Assembly (NCBI GenBank): GCA_012934845.2
Contig: WNNJ02002543.1
Location: 186,001-250,000 of the forward strand
DNA length: 64,000 nt
Origin: Pomphorhynchus laevis
Lineage: Eukaryota; Acanthocephala; Palaeacanthocephala; Echinorhynchida; Pomphorhynchidae
Direction: 5' to 3'
Shown: positions 63,100-64,000 of the stretch, piece after piece
How positions within the stretch are numbered: the stretch's first letter is position 1
How the letters are laid out: every line of letters starts with the position of its first letter
Program-made: the position numbers and the translations under genes
The notes under the pieces: model-generated
What the model saw: the letters and a program-made list of their open reading frames with translations, nothing else
Databases searched by the model: none
Told to the model about the DNA's origin: nothing

Positions 63100-64000
63100 A
63101 TATTTATAGCAATAATTCAATCAGGAAATCACTTTATCCTTCAAAGGATACTTCACTAAATGTAACTAATAATTATAAATCACCTAAGGTAATTTTGCAG
63201 CAGAGACTAGTTACAGTATCACTCCTTTATACTTTCCAACTCCATGCACCCTGACTCACAACTTGCCAGCTTTTAACTTTACGTTGATATTTGCTTGCTT
63301 GCTAAAGTCTTTTTATGGTATACCTGGCTCATCAGAAGGAGGTGTACCGACGTTGTTTCTATTGCACCATAGTTATACTTTAAGATTTGAACCTATATTT
63401 ATATTGATTGGTATCTATGCGCCTTAGCTGCTAGGCTAATTACTCAGTAATTAGCTAGAAATTCTTCAGTATATAAAACATTTGATGTAGTGAATTTATA
63501 ATAGCACGTTTTCCGAGATGCCTTCAAAGCACTTCCTATGTATATATAACACTGATGTGAACATGATATTATTTAGTCAGTGATGATCTTTTGTTGGATT
63601 CTTTCATTATATTTTAACAAATTATGGTATATCGCACGATGTGATTTCAAAACGGAAACAAGCTACAGTATCATTTCTACGTTATTTATAATTCCATACA
63701 ACTTGACTAATACATGTCAGATTTTAACCTGATATATTAATATTGCTTTGTCCGATACCGTCATGCAGTGATACATCCGGATTCATAAGGATGATGCATA
63801 TCACCGTTGTTTTTTTTTGAAACGTAGTTTTACTTTCATATTTGAATATTGATGAACTTTGATAGGTGATTATAGGCCTTAGCTACTAGGCTAATCCCAG
63901 CAAAGCAACAAATTCCTCAGTATATGAAACATTCGAAATGTCTGAAACGCATTTTCGATGTACTTTCAAAGCATTCTTTCTTATATCCTGATCACTGATG
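63100..64000 (-). repeat. Two diverged tandem units of about 450 bp with a ribozyme-like block
   Basis: Paired blocks are tacagtatca (63211, 63665), gccttagct(g/a)ctaggctaat (63420, 63875), cagtatat(a/g)aaacatt (63468, 63918) and caaagca(c/t)t (63527, 63977). The minus strand of unit 1 (63316-63365) has GAAAC, a GGUACACC stem, CUGAUGAG and GGUAUACC, recalling the reversed-order motif, but a cleavage segment is not clear. The second unit is more decayed. The repeat runs to the window edge. Confidence 0.6.

Overview
This is AT-rich (roughly two thirds A+T) nuclear DNA of an invertebrate animal. It has spliced genes with introns from 57 bp to 4.7 kb, several clades of LINEs, Penelope-like elements, hammerhead-ribozyme repeats and a gypsy-type LTR fossil. 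A worm-like or other invertebrate metazoan fits; I cannot name the phylum from sequence alone.

Layout. 1-33 kb is a graveyard of nested retroelements. At the left edge is a two-ORF LINE (minus strand), open in everything visible. 4.9-7.3 kb is an older plus-strand LINE interrupted by a minus-strand L2/CR1-like LINE. 7.4-14.2 kb is a reverse transcriptase with a nuclease-like C-terminal domain, cut in two by a nearly complete 4.4 kb L2/CR1-like LINE. 14.3-16.6 kb and 23.4-33.1 kb are further LINE pieces, an (AT)n tract and a foldback element. 16.9-23.3 kb is a fossil gypsy (Ty3) element that received a 3.2 kb RTE LINE with an open 1012-codon ORF and a clean 17-bp target duplication.

34-46 kb is a host gene: ten recognised exons on the plus strand encode a DNAJC3/p58IPK-type ER co-chaperone (TPRs plus J domain, HPD present). 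Only the signal-peptide exon was not found. One 4.7 kb intron uses a GC donor and is packed with repeats. 51.5-55.6 kb is a large uninterrupted minus-strand reading frame for a RhoGAP-domain protein of the ARHGAP20/TAGAP type. 57-64 kb is again repeat DNA: a reverse-transcriptase relic, a 370-bp RTE-derived non-autonomous insertion with perfect 19-bp target duplications, a dead pogo/Tigger transposon, a LINE tail and a degenerate tandem repeat.

The most unusual signal is a set of short repeats (27.1, 36.6, 40.7, 43.9, 48.2-48.8, 56.3-57.5 kb, with weaker relatives at 4.6 and 63.3 kb) that carry all three hammerhead-ribozyme core segments and matching stems, but in the order GAAA segment, CUGAUGA segment, cleavage-site segment. 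That is the reverse of the cyclic order of every standard hammerhead. One unit can only fold as a knot, whereas two tandem units give an ordinary nested type I hammerhead. The pairing is kept by compensating changes between three sequence families. Standard-order hammerheads also occur, in a Penelope-type repeat (41.6 and 42.3 kb) and, as a candidate, in a 170-bp tandem repeat (49.7-50.1 kb). Penelope reverse-transcriptase relics lie nearby and would be the natural source of mobilising enzyme.
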